DNA of 64,000 bases from Paulinella micropora (taxonomy: Eukaryota; Cercozoa; Imbricatea; Euglyphida): the NCBI GenBank assembly GCA_009731375.1, contig BJOX01000019.1, forward strand, positions 1,463,541 to 1,527,540, in the 5' to 3' direction. The notes under the pieces were generated by a model, which saw only the letters and a list, made by a program, of their open reading frames with translations, had not been told where the DNA came from and made no database searches. Positions 37,003-48,499 of the stretch are shown in pieces (positions within the stretch are counted from its first letter, which is position 1; every line of letters starts with the position of its first letter). The translations under genes were made by a program, and so were the position numbers.

Positions 37003-37762
37003 GAGCCCATAAGAAAACGATGACCTGGCATGATAACCTCCTGTGGTATAAGGGAGCAGGCGGCAAGTGGGAAAAAACGCCTTCAAGCTAAAATACTACC
37101 TAAGTCCATTCTTCTTAGAGATAGCAAAAGAGAGCCTAACATGACATGATACACGGGAAAAGACCCTGCCTTACCCTTCGTGAGGTGCGACGGCCCTGAA
37201 GGTATCTTGACGGGCTAGTAGTTGGTCTTCCACCAGGGATCGGAATAGCTTCGGGCTAACCATGTTGACGCGCGCAATGCCCGTTGATATGGTTGGCATT
37301 GCACATTATACCCACCTCCTCTCGAGTTGTACACCCGCCTCCCGCGGCAATGGCATGAGTGGTGTATGATAATAAGTTATTCCCCACAAAGTGTCTTAGA
37401 TATTATGCTCGCTCTTGTTTGCTCTTTGTTTGGATGGAAGGGGTTCTAAGGCACCCGACGGCCCTACATATACAAATAAGCATATCTATACCACTAAGTA
37501 ATATAACACGTCCCTACATACATACCGCTGCAAATCGCGCAGTACGGCGAGGGTGGAGCACACGGAAAGCAAAGATGACCGGGGCACGGGTGCACCCGCG
37601 TTGTCACGCTGTTGACCAGCGTTTGGAAACGAGCAGAAGAGTCGAACACCGACACGAGAACAACACACACATTGCACATTACTCGTTGTGCTTGGGCTGA
37701 CATACAGATATATACACATACGAACTCACGGACATATACGTGATATAGGCACCTGGCGGTGT
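37003..37762 (+). other. Spacer between pol and the 610-codon ORF
   Basis: About 760 bp without a supported gene. Short frames only. The region just before 37763 contains repeated acatata and cacgaac-like pieces; a splice acceptor tgatatag lies at 37741-37748 and could serve a spliced subgenomic RNA for the next ORF, but this is only a possibility. Confidence 0.4.
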
Positions 37763-39595
37763 ATGTTTGGGACCGAACATCTGGTGGAACAGTATCTGGG
37801 ATTCCTCCTGGCGTGCGTGGCTTCGGTCCTGGTGATACTGATAGTACACCTAGGATTACAGGCGATCGCGGGAGAAGGGCAACGGCTCCCTCCATCCGCG
37901 CGGGATAGTCCGGCGGGAACGAGCCCGGCAGCTAGCCCGGTGGCGGACCGGCGTCGCGCAGCGGAGCAACTGGACGGACCAGACCCATCTGAGGCAGCAA
38001 ACTTCAGGTGCGGTCACATACATAACTCACCAGAGGGGACACCCCACATCACAATGACCACTCCGAGCAGTGGCGCAAACAATCTCGCAAGCAAGGGCGC
38101 AAACACCGACGAGGACATCTATCCCGAAGGGTTAAACACCCCTCAGCACTCGGGATTTGGGTGGATCCCAGAAGAAGACGAGAGCCTATATTATGGCGAA
38201 GAATTGAGCCTCACGCGGATGGACGCTAGGGAGGAAGCACGCTTGAGATATTGGGAGAAAGTCGGCGATGAGGATAGACTCAAGCCCGCTTACAGTGACA
38301 AGCTGAACCCGCCCGAAGAGAAGCGGCCCGATGAGCGGTCACAGCCCACGGATCCGGCGTATCAGCATCACCGCTGCCCGCCACCGGAGCCGACGGCACA
38401 TTGGGGCAGGGACGAAGTATTCCCCGCGTACTTTCATGCCTCCGATAATATATTCGGAGTATACGGACCGATCGACCGTCCGATATACGCATATTCGGAA
38501 CGGGGCCCGGTACCGCCGCGAACGTGGAGGGTCGTAGCACCCGGAGTGCGTAGGCCATATTGCATCGACACGGAAACGATGTTGAGAGGTATGGACCTAC
38601 ACCTGAACCAAGACCCAGATCGGGAAAGGGAGGAGTATCAGAAACCGGTGCGTTACGCATATGACCCACTTACGCGCAGAGTACACCGTATCTACCCACC
38701 TTACCCAGATATCACGGATGCGGAGCGCAGGCTGCGGCTACAATGCCCGGCGCTCGCACACACAACCAACGAACGAACGTTCCCGTTCACACCGTCTAAG
38801 GAGTCGTACCGAATACGATTGGTGGGCAACCAGGTTAATTGGGTCCGAGACCCGCACTTGTTTGAGGCCAACCCTCGCAAGGTTAACCTGCCACCACCAA
38901 AGCCTCCATTCGACGAACGGGGCTTCTCGGACTACCATGACAAAGCGAGGTACGAGCCCACCGAACAGGACAAAGTCCTGAGGGTACAGTGTGAAGGGTC
39001 AAAGAAACGAGGGAGAGGATGGGGTCCGAGATGCCCGCGGAGATGGCACCTCACAGAAAGAGCGTACGCGTCACCAGAGCGATACGCGCCTCACCGATGT
39101 CCAGATCACGCATACAACGGGGAAATCGAATTGATATCCTGCGCACAATTACCGCCATGTTTCGGATGGGATGTCCCACACACATGGGGGTTTCGCGACA
39201 ACCCGTTACCGGGGATCGCTCGGTACAAGATGGACGAGGACCGCGTGAAATTTACAAAAACCTTGTTCGAGCAAGCCAAATCGCTGCGAGGATGGCTGGG
39301 ATTGGAGGACTATCAGCGAAAACACGCCCTCCGGTTCTACGGCATTTGGAAGGATCCGAGATGTTTGCTTGAACCATACCAGCTCAGAAAGTTGCAGTGG
39401 TCGCAGGCAGATATCAATTCTTACTACAGACTGCTCGAACTTTCGGGTATCCCATTGCCTGAGGAGGTCAAGGCATACCGAGCCTACTACCTTCGGAGCA
39501 AACATGACCAACCTTGGGACCTCAGGGTTGAAGAGAATGTACTCGCATACTATAGGCAGGTCTTAGGCATACCCAAGCCTCCCCTCCCTATGTAG
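37763..39595 (+). CDS. Extra ORF of the LTR element, 610 codons, single membrane segment
   Basis: First ATG at 37763, stop TAG at 39593. Near the N-terminus, residues about 11-33 form one strongly hydrophobic segment (YLGFLLACVASVLVILIVHL), typical of a signal anchor. Residues about 45-130 are Pro/Ala/Ser-rich. The rest is a charged, Arg/Tyr/Pro-rich region with repeated RYAYDPLTRRVHRIYPPYPD-like composition and no motif I recognise. Unlike gag and pol it has no frame break. Position 3' of pol is where env or other accessory ORFs sit, but no fusion peptide, furin site or Cys pattern supports env. Confidence 0.7.
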   Translation: MFGTEHLVEQYLGFLLACVASVLVILIVHLGLQAIAGEGQRLPPSARDSPAGTSPAASPVADRRRAAEQLDGPDPSEAANFRCGHIHNSPEGTPHITMTTPSSGANNLASKGANTDEDIYPEGLNTPQHSGFGWIPEEDESLYYGEELSLTRMDAREEARLRYWEKVGDEDRLKPAYSDKLNPPEEKRPDERSQPTDPAYQHHRCPPPEPTAHWGRDEVFPAYFHASDNIFGVYGPIDRPIYAYSERGPVPPRTWRVVAPGVRRPYCIDTETMLRGMDLHLNQDPDREREEYQKPVRYAYDPLTRRVHRIYPPYPDITDAERRLRLQCPALAHTTNERTFPFTPSKESYRIRLVGNQVNWVRDPHLFEANPRKVNLPPPKPPFDERGFSDYHDKARYEPTEQDKVLRVQCEGSKKRGRGWGPRCPRRWHLTERAYASPERYAPHRCPDHAYNGEIELISCAQLPPCFGWDVPHTWGFRDNPLPGIARYKMDEDRVKFTKTLFEQAKSLRGWLGLEDYQRKHALRFYGIWKDPRCLLEPYQLRKLQWSQADINSYYRLLELSGIPLPEEVKAYRAYYLRSKHDQPWDLRVEENVLAYYRQVLGIPKPPLPM

Positions 39596-39605
39596 GCCGC
39601 GAGGC

Positions 39606-40217
39606 ATAAGACGACGAATACCTGAGCGTTTCCGAGGTGCGGCTCGGGTACGGCAGCAGTATTACGTACGGTTCCAACACGAGCATCGGCTCTCGTGGCT
39701 GCTGACGATATACCGGCAGTTGACGAGGAGCAACGGCTCAAAGACGTCCCGCATCGCCAACCAGTTAGCCGATCCTGACGAGAACGTTCCGAACGCATAT
39801 CGAGGCCGCGTGAGAGGCTTCGAACAATGGATCGAACGATTCAGGGCGCAGGACGCACTGGGTTGAGATAGACTTGTCCAAGCCGATGAGTTCCGATGGC
39901 ACAGAATAACTCAACGGTTGGATTATATCTACCACTTTCGACGTGAGTAGCAGTACTGGAGGCAACAGTACGAATACCAGCTGGGGCAGATCATTGGTCA
40001 ATTTGCCCCAGCCATAAGGTGTATCGTGCCACAGCACTCGGAAGTCGGAGAAGACTTGACCTGGTCGGAAGCGAGGGCTTTGAAAGAAAGCCTGGATCAG
40101 GAACTAGACATGCCAGCGGAAGACCAACCCGCAGTGACATGGAGGTGGCAACCATCATCACCGTCTAGCGAAGAGGAGTTCATAAACTCCCTCGAGGAAA
40201 AATACCTCGATGAATAA
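39606..40217 (+). pseudogene. Remains of a second 3' ORF with two in-frame stops
   Basis: One frame stays protein-like from about 39606 to TAA at 40215, broken only by TGA at 39864-39866 and TAG at 39948-39950. It reads IPERFRGAARVRQQYYVRFQ early and EEEFINSLEEKYLDE at the end. About 200 codons in total, charged and helical. No family recognised. It begins just after the stop of the 610-codon ORF, in a different frame. Confidence 0.5.
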
Positions 40218-41141
40218 GCGTAGACGCGTTTTGAGACCCAGCCAATGGGTTGTATATATATTTTTATAGATACTTGCCAGGTGGCAATAAGAAAATGTCT
40301 GCAGACAACAAAAACCAAACAAACAACGCCGAACACGCAAACGGCACCCTTGACACTGGCATAGCGCCCGTTCATCCCTATAATGGACGAGGATGCACGG
40401 GGGTATTAAATAATGAAGATTAAGGCCTCCCTGTATTCTCGGGATCGCAGATCCTTCGGACGGAATAGGGCCGAGACATGTGCTGGGGACGCGGACCCTT
40501 AGAATTGCTCGGAAATTTGCGTCAGATCAGATGCAAATTGCCCAGTAATTTTCGGACCACAGATCCTTAAGACAGGGAATGGGAACGCGGGATACTTAGA
40601 TTGCTCGGAGATCTGCTTCAGATTAGATGCAGATCGCCCAGTAATACTAGGATCACAGATCCGACGGGTGGACCCATGTTACCAAAGCTGTTGCAAGTGC
40701 TGCCGACTCTCAAGCTCGAGCAGTTTGTGGCGCGGTAGCAAATGCGGGTCAGAGACCCGGCAAAGCATGGAGAAAAGGAAACGGCGAAGGGATGGTTTGA
40801 CAGCGACATGATCAGACCGTTGTACGTCTATGGCAAATCGCCATAGAAGAGGGGGAGGAGATAGTTCAAAATTCAAATTCAAATTTGAACTCGAAAATCT
40901 CCAAACTCAAATTTGTATTTTGTAAGCACTGGACGTAAAACGGTGATGAAGAGCAAAAGCTTAGCGGCCCGGTCACTCAAGCTACTCAATGGGTTGTCTC
41001 CACAGGAGCCGATCACCAATGAAGAAACAAACCCGGAAAGTGCGCTCTCATTTGCCGATATTTACCAATCTACCCCTATTTACCGTCTACGGTTCCCGTA
41101 TGAGACGGGGAGGGGGGATTGTAGGCGCAGATAGGTAAATA
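40218..41141 (+). other. LTR element 3' untranslated region
   Basis: Non-coding. Contains a roughly 90-bp tandem duplication (about 40487-40575 and 40577-40662, sharing ttagattgctcgga and cagatccgga-like pieces), short palindromes such as attcaaatttgaact, and the purine tract near 41105-41120. Confidence 0.6.
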
Positions 41142-41510
41142 TGCGACCTTTTCTTATACAGTGACCCTATACACAGTGATGTATAGAAGAGCTATATCTC
41201 TTTAAGATGTAGTTATATCCTTTTTTATTTATGTACTTTTGAGCAGGTTGAAAACGATAATATTACGATTCATAACCGGTACTACTTTTTTAAGCCGTAT
41301 AATATTATCGTTAGGGGTCACAGTGACACTGGGAAATGCCTCTCTTTTTCCCTTTTTGTTGCTTGGCTCTGACAGTCTCCTACATTTTCCGCCATACTGG
41401 TTTCCTCTCTTTGCAGAGGAGGAAGATTAGGTTATTTTCAGAGTGCTGTGGAATTGGAAGTATTAATACCCCGGCTTGCAATAAATAATATCTTTTGATC
41501 ATAACCGACA
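41142..41510 (+). repeat. 3' long terminal repeat
   Basis: 369 bp, matching 27714-28058 apart from scattered substitutions and about 24 extra bases. Starts TGCGACC and ends CCGACA. Followed by aaatcagttctttttc, which resembles ttctttttc left of the 5' LTR but is not a clean target-site duplication. Confidence 0.85.
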
Positions 41511-42185
41511 AAATCAGTTCTTTTTCAAAGTTAGGTTTTGGTTTTTCCGACCGCAAAATTCAAGAGTCCGACCGAGTCCTTGCTGAATTCGGTGATGGGC
41601 CGCCGCTGATATAGTGGTGAGAAAAAAAAAATTCTCAAGGTGACTTTGAATGGCACTGTATTTTTCTTATAAAACACTACCGTGCCGGACATGTCACAAG
41701 TTTCTACTATTTCAATATTAATATTAATATTATCAACAAAAAAAAAAGCGTATGCACGCAAACGACATGTTAATACCGTTATAAAAAATAAAATAAAATC
41801 ATATACAATTCACACTTTCAAAAAAAATAAATTTTGGGGCAGAACGCGTCTCTACGCTTAGATGAAGTTACTGCTTTAAATTTACCTAATAAACCCGCTC
41901 CAACCCGCTTCTAACCATGTGGTACTGGTGTGATATGTGTCAGTGATATGGAGTGATATGGCTTATTTGGAAACAGACGGTAAGTGATTTAGAAGCTATT
42001 GGGGTGAAATTACTGAACGACATTGAACTTTAATGAAACCGAAGGCTCAGTGACCTTTTTATCAGATTTGCCTAGTGCAAGGTCTCCTCAACTAAACTAT
42101 GTCAGTTCTGGCAGAATTAACACGAACGTAAATCCAACGTGGGGATGAAGCGACGCATTTGGTTGTTCACGCTGCTTATCGTGAC
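41511..42185. other. AT-rich intergenic region, nothing recognised
   Basis: Right flank of the LTR element. Contains short A-runs and aatattaatattaatatt. No coding region on either strand beyond short chance frames. Confidence 0.5.
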
Positions 42186-42688
<503 letters not shown>

Positions 42689-42785
42689 TGGCTGGCTCGT
42701 TGATACTTTGGCACAGTGTCTAACTTCCTATATATCTCCTATATATCTCCTATCTTTGACAGCGCTCCGCCCACTACAGTTGGAA

Positions 42786-43474
42786 CTAGGTCCTCGGGAT
42801 CCACTCGAGCTGAATGAGCCAAAAGTCCATCCGAATGTCACTGGTCACCACGCCATTGCCGATGGTCACATGGTCAGGACGCATGAGGACGCTAGCCGTC
42901 ACCCCATGATTTTCCAGCGGCTGGGTGTCCACGATAGTCTTGACTGCATCGACCATCGGTTGTGCGCAACAGTAACGAAACATACAGCCCTCACAACAAA
43001 CTTGAAAATCACACCACTGCCACAGAAACCAGAAGGGGGGGCACAAGGGGCCCAGCCAGCCCGTCCTAAAGCAGCACTTGCGCCGCCGCTGAACCTCCGC
43101 CCCCACCTTCTCCACGAGCACCTTAAACTCAGCTTCGCTTACGCCTGGCAACATAAAGGGAGAAGGTGTGATCCAACGGGCCAAGAAGGCGTGCAAAGCT
43201 ACCTGTCTCGTTCATAAACTGCGGGTCGGGAGTAGTTTTCATGCTGAAGTTGCAGCGGATTCCCCCAAAGCAGCAGATCCACGGATGCATATGCACTGGA
43301 GTTACCCCGTATTTGGTCCATACATTGGGGTCTTTAACGTCTCCTTCCGTATCGAACGGCGGAGACATGGCGCCGCATCCGACATACGCGCGCCGTACGG
43401 TTTCTGCCTTGTCGTTCATGGTTTGATGATCAGGGGATGCCATAAGTGGTTGCTTTCCTCTCCTCAGCCCAGCC
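42786..43474 (-). CDS. Unrecognised Cys-rich protein gene, last two exons
   Basis: Minus strand. The upstream exon enters at an acceptor ttctgcag (exon from 43474) preceded by (CTAT)n in transcript sense. It reads GKQPLMASPDHQTMNDKAET, then GVTPVHMHPWICCFGGIRCN and ends PQFMNET at 43203. A 58-bp intron 43145-43202 has GTAGCT and TTGCCAG ends. The last exon runs to TAG at 42786: SEAEFKVLVEKVGAEVQRRR, a Cys/Trp/Phe-rich stretch (CDFQVCCEGCMFRYCC) and DIRMDFWLIQLEWIPRT. About 210 residues, with 12 or more Cys. The clustered CC pairs and aromatic residues suggest a membrane-associated or metal-binding Cys-rich domain, but I do not recognise the family. Confidence 0.7.
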
Positions 43475-43480
43475 CTGCAG

Positions 43481-43499
43481 AAGATAGATAGATAGATTA

Positions 43500-43549
<50 letters not shown>

Positions 43550-43585
43550 GATAGATAGAATGATAGATAGAATGATAGATAGAAT

Positions 43586-43620
<35 letters not shown>

Positions 43621-43696
43621 TTGGTCTGTCAGCTGCATACCTCAGGACATTGGCATCATACAGTAGATAAATAGATAGATAGATGATAGATAGAGG

Positions 43697-43748
<52 letters not shown>

Positions 43749-43800
43749 CAGATAGACACAATGACAGACTGACTAACTGGCTCCCGGCTGAGTGGCAGAC
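43481..43800. repeat. (GATA)n with a minus-strand exon-like fragment
   Basis: Simple repeat containing at 43622-43665 a fragment whose minus strand reads DANVLRYAADRPN, a diverged homologue of the pieces at 16511 and 16984. In transcript sense of the minus gene the array is (CTAT)n ahead of an acceptor. Confidence 0.8.
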
Positions 43801-43819
43801 TTACTGACATATGTATGTA

Positions 43820-44530
43820 TGTGTATGTAATGTAATGTAATGTAATGTAATGCAAGGCAAGGCAAGACAAGGCAAGGCAATGTGATGTGATGCAATGCAA
43901 TACAATGCAATGCAATGCAATGCAATGTAATGTAATGTAATGTAATGTAATGTAATGCAATGTAATTCAATGTAATGTAATGTAATGCAATGTAATGCAA
44001 TGTAATGCAATGTAATGTAATGTCATGTAATGTAATGTAATGTAATGTAATGTAAAGTATGTAATGTAATGTAATGTAATCTAATGTAAAGTAATGGTCT
44101 GTTATGGTCCGTTATGGTATGTTATGGTGTGTTATGGTATGTTATGGTATGTTATGGTATGTTATGGCATGTTATGGTATGTTATGGTATGTTATGGTAT
44201 GTTATGGTATGTTATGGCATGTTATGGTATGTTATGGTATGTTATGACATGTTATGGTATGTTATGGTATGTTATGGCATGTTATGGCATGTTATGGTAT
44301 GTTATGGTATGTTATGGTATGTTATGGTATGTTATGGTATGTTATGGTATGTTATGGCATGTTATGGCATGTTATGGCATGTTATGGTATGTTATGGTAT
44401 GTTATGGTATGTTATGGTATGTTGTGGTATTATGGTATGTTATGGTATGTTATGGTATGTTATGGTATGTTATGGTATGTTATGGTATGTTATGGTATGT
44501 GGTATGTTATGGTACGTTATGTATGTTATG
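43820..44530. repeat. (TAATG)n and (GGTATGTTAT)n arrays
   Basis: Pentamer TAATG with GCAAT and GGCAA variants to about 44090, then a decamer GGTATGTTAT repeated about 40 times with GGCATG variants to about 44520. All frames open; no gene. Confidence 0.95.
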
Positions 44531-44585
44531 AGACTATCTCCTACCTGCTGAAGCTCATCGGGATCCTTCAATGATAATAATAATG

Positions 44586-44620
<35 letters not shown>

Positions 44621-44655
44621 TAATAATAATAATAGTAATAATAATAATAATGATA

Positions 44656-44697
<42 letters not shown>

Positions 44698-44753
44698 GTA
44701 ATAGGCTTCCTCAGACTATGGCATCAGATCCAGATCCTGGACATGTGCCTCCA

Positions 44754-44760
<7 letters not shown>
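44531..44760. other. Two short non-repeat pieces in (TAA)n
   Basis: GAGACTATCTCCTACCTGCT to TTCAATG at 44530-44572 and GGCTTCCTCAGACTATGGCA to CCATAC at 44703-44757. They look like exon fragments (both contain agact or gactat and aatccggatcc-like runs on one strand or the other), but orientation and frame are not decidable. Confidence 0.4.
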
Positions 44761-44851
<91 letters not shown>

Positions 44852-44874
44852 ATAACCACAACAACAACAAGAAT

Positions 44875-44905
<31 letters not shown>

Positions 44906-45039
44906 CAACAATAACAATAATAATAATAATAATAACAATAATAATAATAATAATAATAATACTGATAATGATAATGATACTATGATAATGATAATGATAC
45001 TATGATAATGATTTTCATGATAATAATAATAATAACAAC

Positions 45040-45089
<50 letters not shown>

Positions 45090-45109
45090 TAATAATAATA
45101 ATAATAATA
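44573..45109. repeat. (TAA)n and (CTA)n trinucleotide arrays
   Basis: Trinucleotide repeats with CAA and GAT variants; (CTA)n at 44757-44851. Confidence 0.95.
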
Positions 45110-45377
45110 GTGCTTCTCTGTCAATGGCTGATGCATTTCTGCACATGCGCCTCCATCGTCTCACCCGTGAGGGGAGTACGAAGAATTGACGATAAGCTCT
45201 AATGACACCCCCGCAAGGGCAGTTCCAACACTTCCAGACGGGCCGGTATGTTCAATGAAAATACTGGTCCAGAAATAGACCGGTATGTTCAATGAAAATA
45301 CTGGTGGCACCGACGGGAATCGAACTGGCGACAGGGCCCAGATGGTAGAACTTGACCACTGGGCTATCACGGTGTCC
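45110..45377 (-). mobile_element. tRNA-derived SINE, copy 1
   Basis: Minus strand. The 76-base head from 45377 reads GGACACC then box A-like TAGCCCAGTGGTCAAG and box B-like AGTTCGATTCCC, and ends GCCACCA. The body carries CCAGTATTTTCATTGAACAT twice and ends gagaagcacta. (TAA)n flanks both sides. Copies at 45665 and 60647. Confidence 0.85.
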
Positions 45378-45664
<287 letters not shown>

Positions 45665-45770
45665 AGTGCCTCTCTGTCAATGGCTGATGCATTTCTGCAC
45701 ATGCGCCTCCATCGTCTCACCCGTGAGGGGAGTACGAAGAATTGACGATAAGCTCTAATGACACCCCCGC
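45665..45770 (-). mobile_element. tRNA-derived SINE, copy 2, cut by gap
   Basis: The 3' 105 bases of the same element, nearly identical to copy 1 (one change, gcctctctg for gcttctctg). The head is lost in the gap 45771-46492. Confidence 0.85.
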
Positions 45771-46492
45771 NNNNNNNNNNNNNNNNNNNNNNNNNNNNNN
45801 NNNNNNNNNNNNNNNNNNNNNNNNNNNNNNNNNNNNNNNNNNNNNNNNNNNNNNNNNNNNNNNNNNNNNNNNNNNNNNNNNNNNNNNNNNNNNNNNNNNN
45901 NNNNNNNNNNNNNNNNNNNNNNNNNNNNNNNNNNNNNNNNNNNNNNNNNNNNNNNNNNNNNNNNNNNNNNNNNNNNNNNNNNNNNNNNNNNNNNNNNNNN
46001 NNNNNNNNNNNNNNNNNNNNNNNNNNNNNNNNNNNNNNNNNNNNNNNNNNNNNNNNNNNNNNNNNNNNNNNNNNNNNNNNNNNNNNNNNNNNNNNNNNNN
46101 NNNNNNNNNNNNNNNNNNNNNNNNNNNNNNNNNNNNNNNNNNNNNNNNNNNNNNNNNNNNNNNNNNNNNNNNNNNNNNNNNNNNNNNNNNNNNNNNNNNN
46201 NNNNNNNNNNNNNNNNNNNNNNNNNNNNNNNNNNNNNNNNNNNNNNNNNNNNNNNNNNNNNNNNNNNNNNNNNNNNNNNNNNNNNNNNNNNNNNNNNNNN
46301 NNNNNNNNNNNNNNNNNNNNNNNNNNNNNNNNNNNNNNNNNNNNNNNNNNNNNNNNNNNNNNNNNNNNNNNNNNNNNNNNNNNNNNNNNNNNNNNNNNNN
46401 NNNNNNNNNNNNNNNNNNNNNNNNNNNNNNNNNNNNNNNNNNNNNNNNNNNNNNNNNNNNNNNNNNNNNNNNNNNNNNNNNNNNNNNNNNNN
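45771..46492. other. Assembly gap, 722 N
   Basis: Interrupts SINE copy 2. The open frames that cross it are artefacts. Confidence 1.
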
Positions 46493-46645
46493 CAGTCCTC
46501 CATTCCATAAGGAAAGTCTCCACACCAATCGGTGGAATAAAGGAAGTGACGGCATAGAACATTACTCTAGGAGCTTTATACCAATCAGCCCATGGAAAGG
46601 ACCGATGGCCTATGTACTCCCTACCGATGGCCTATGTACTCCCTA

Positions 46646-46734
<89 letters not shown>

Positions 46735-47290
46735 GAATTTAAGCGAAAAGGCGAATACGTTAAAAAAAAGTCCAAGGGCCGAATTGCAATTGAAGCTACC
46801 ACCATGAGCGAACCGATGCCAGCAGTGGGTTAGCAACAGGGGTAGGTGCCCTACATTGTTATGTCAGGTGCCCTGGTTTTTTATATACTTTTCACATTTT
46901 ACATTCAGGTGCCCTAAAATTCTGTTGGAACTCCGTGACCTACTGGCTCAAAAGTCGCGTTTACACCCTCATCGCAAGAGTTAAAAGAAAGAGTATATGC
47001 TTCTAAAGTTGACCATGATCCAGAGGGTTAGCAAGCTTTGAAAATCAGGGCACCTGAGTTTTCAATTTATGGGACCTAGACTGCACATAGACGCACCTGC
47101 TTTGGCCTGGGTCAAAAGGGTGGAGTTTCGTTTTTACTGTTCTTTTACCGCGACGGAGCGGCGCCATCCTGGCAATGATTTGGGTGTGTCATGGAGTCGC
47201 CTTATTCTACCGTATCCCCTCCTCGACCTACCGGGCCGTAAGCTGTGTCAAAAACATAGAAACCGCCAGGATAGATGATTCAAAAGTAGG
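46493..47290. other. Unassigned region with (TAA)n and one short candidate exon
   Basis: A (TAA)n array at 46647-46735 is followed on the plus strand by a lysine-rich 32-codon frame (FKRKGEYVKKKSKGRIAIEA to TAG 46831) after an aatag acceptor, which could be a terminal exon. The 25-bp block accgatggcctatgtactcc occurs twice just before the array. From 46840 on I see only AT/GC mixed sequence with aggtgccct repeated three times. Confidence 0.4.
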
Positions 47291-47918
47291 GTAGCTTAGG
47301 TTATTGGAAGTTGGTAGGTAGGTAGGTAGGTAGGTAGGTAGGTAGATTTTTAGTTTGTTAGGTAGATACGTAGGAAAGTTAGTAGGTAGGTAGGTAGGTA
47401 GGTAGTAGATAGGTAGATATTTAGTTTGCAAGGTAGTGTAGGTAGGTAGGTAGGTAGGTAGGTAGGTAGGTAGGTAGGAACTAGTAGATAGGTATGTAGA
47501 TACAGATATTTAGTTTGTAAGGTAGGTAGGTAGGTAGGAAGTAGATAAATAGATATTGCGATTGTTAGGAGGTAGGTAGGTAGGAAAGTTAGAAGGTAGG
47601 TAAGTAGGTAGGTAGGTAGGTAGGTAGTAGATAGATAGGTAGATATTGAGTTTTTTAGATAGGTAGGTAGATAGGTAGGTAGATATTGTGTGTGTGTGCA
47701 TGTGTGCGTATTGTGTGTTTGTGTGTGTGTGTGTGGTATATATATATATATATATATAATATATATACATATATATAGATAGAGAGAGAGAGAGAGAGAG
47801 AGAATATGTATGTATGTATGTATGCATGTATGTATGTAGTGTTGATGTGTTGATGTGTTGTATGTGTATTCTCTTGGCAGGCCCCAACCGCTGGTGTCTT
47901 TTGCTGGCAGGGCGCTCT

Positions 47919-48008
<90 letters not shown>

Positions 48009-48042
48009 CCTCTTCCTCTCTCTCTCTCTCACACACACACTC

Positions 48043-48129
<87 letters not shown>

Positions 48130-48202
48130 CTCTATCTCTCTATCTTTCTATCTATCTCTCTATCTCTCTATCTATCTATCTATCTATCTTCCTCTCTCTC
48201 TC

Positions 48203-48254
<52 letters not shown>

Positions 48255-48304
48255 TCGCGCTCTCTCTATCTATCTATCTCTCTATCTCTCCATCTATCTA
48301 TCTT
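47291..48304. repeat. (GGTA)n, (TA)n, (CT)n and (CTAT)n tracts
   Basis: Simple repeats throughout. One non-repeat piece at 47870-47915 has the acceptor-like ctcttggcag followed by GCCCCAACCGCTGGTGTC; a similar ctggcag lies at 48315-48321 before the WD40 fragment. Confidence 0.85.
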
Positions 48305-48326
48305 CCAACACGCGCCTGGCAGTATT

Positions 48327-48493
48327 GAGAAGTTCCTGTACTGAACCACAATGAGCAATGACTTCAAACGCTTCGATCCCAGCCGATATTTCCATCCACA
48401 ACCGCTTTCAAATGAGCCACTACAAATCAGAACCGGCCGAGAACGAATAGTTTGAAGTCATTGCTCGTTGTGCTTAAGGACAAGGAACTTCTC
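48327..48493. mobile_element. MITE family A, copy next to the WD40 exon
   Basis: 167 bp, from GAGAAGTTCCTG to AAGGAACTTCTC, with arms gagcaatgacttcaaacgct and gtttgaagtcattgctcgtt. The right end is only a few bases before the WD40 coding stretch, so it may form part of the intron 3' end or interrupt the exon. Confidence 0.85.
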
Positions 48494-48499
48494 ATCGTG

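Larger units (their letters stand above)
27714..41510 (+). mobile_element. LTR retrotransposon, Ty3/gypsy-like, decayed
   Basis: About 13.8 kb between and including two LTRs. In order: leader, gag-like frames (29522-32514), protease (33.6 kb), reverse transcriptase (34.9-35.8 kb), RNase H (35.9-36.4 kb), a 610-codon extra ORF and a small 3' ORF. Protease-RT-RNase H order and the YIDD box indicate a Ty3/gypsy relative. No integrase zinc finger or DDE core was found in any frame after RNase H. A purine tract ggggaggggggatt lies just left of the 3' LTR, as expected for a PPT. Several frame breaks show that pol is inactive in this copy or that the assembly has indel errors. No clear target-site duplication. 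Confidence 0.85.

Noticed and set aside
37763-39595. Retroviral-type envelope protein
   Set aside because: No signal peptide plus C-terminal anchor pair, no fusion peptide, cleavage site or Cys pattern; only one N-terminal membrane segment.
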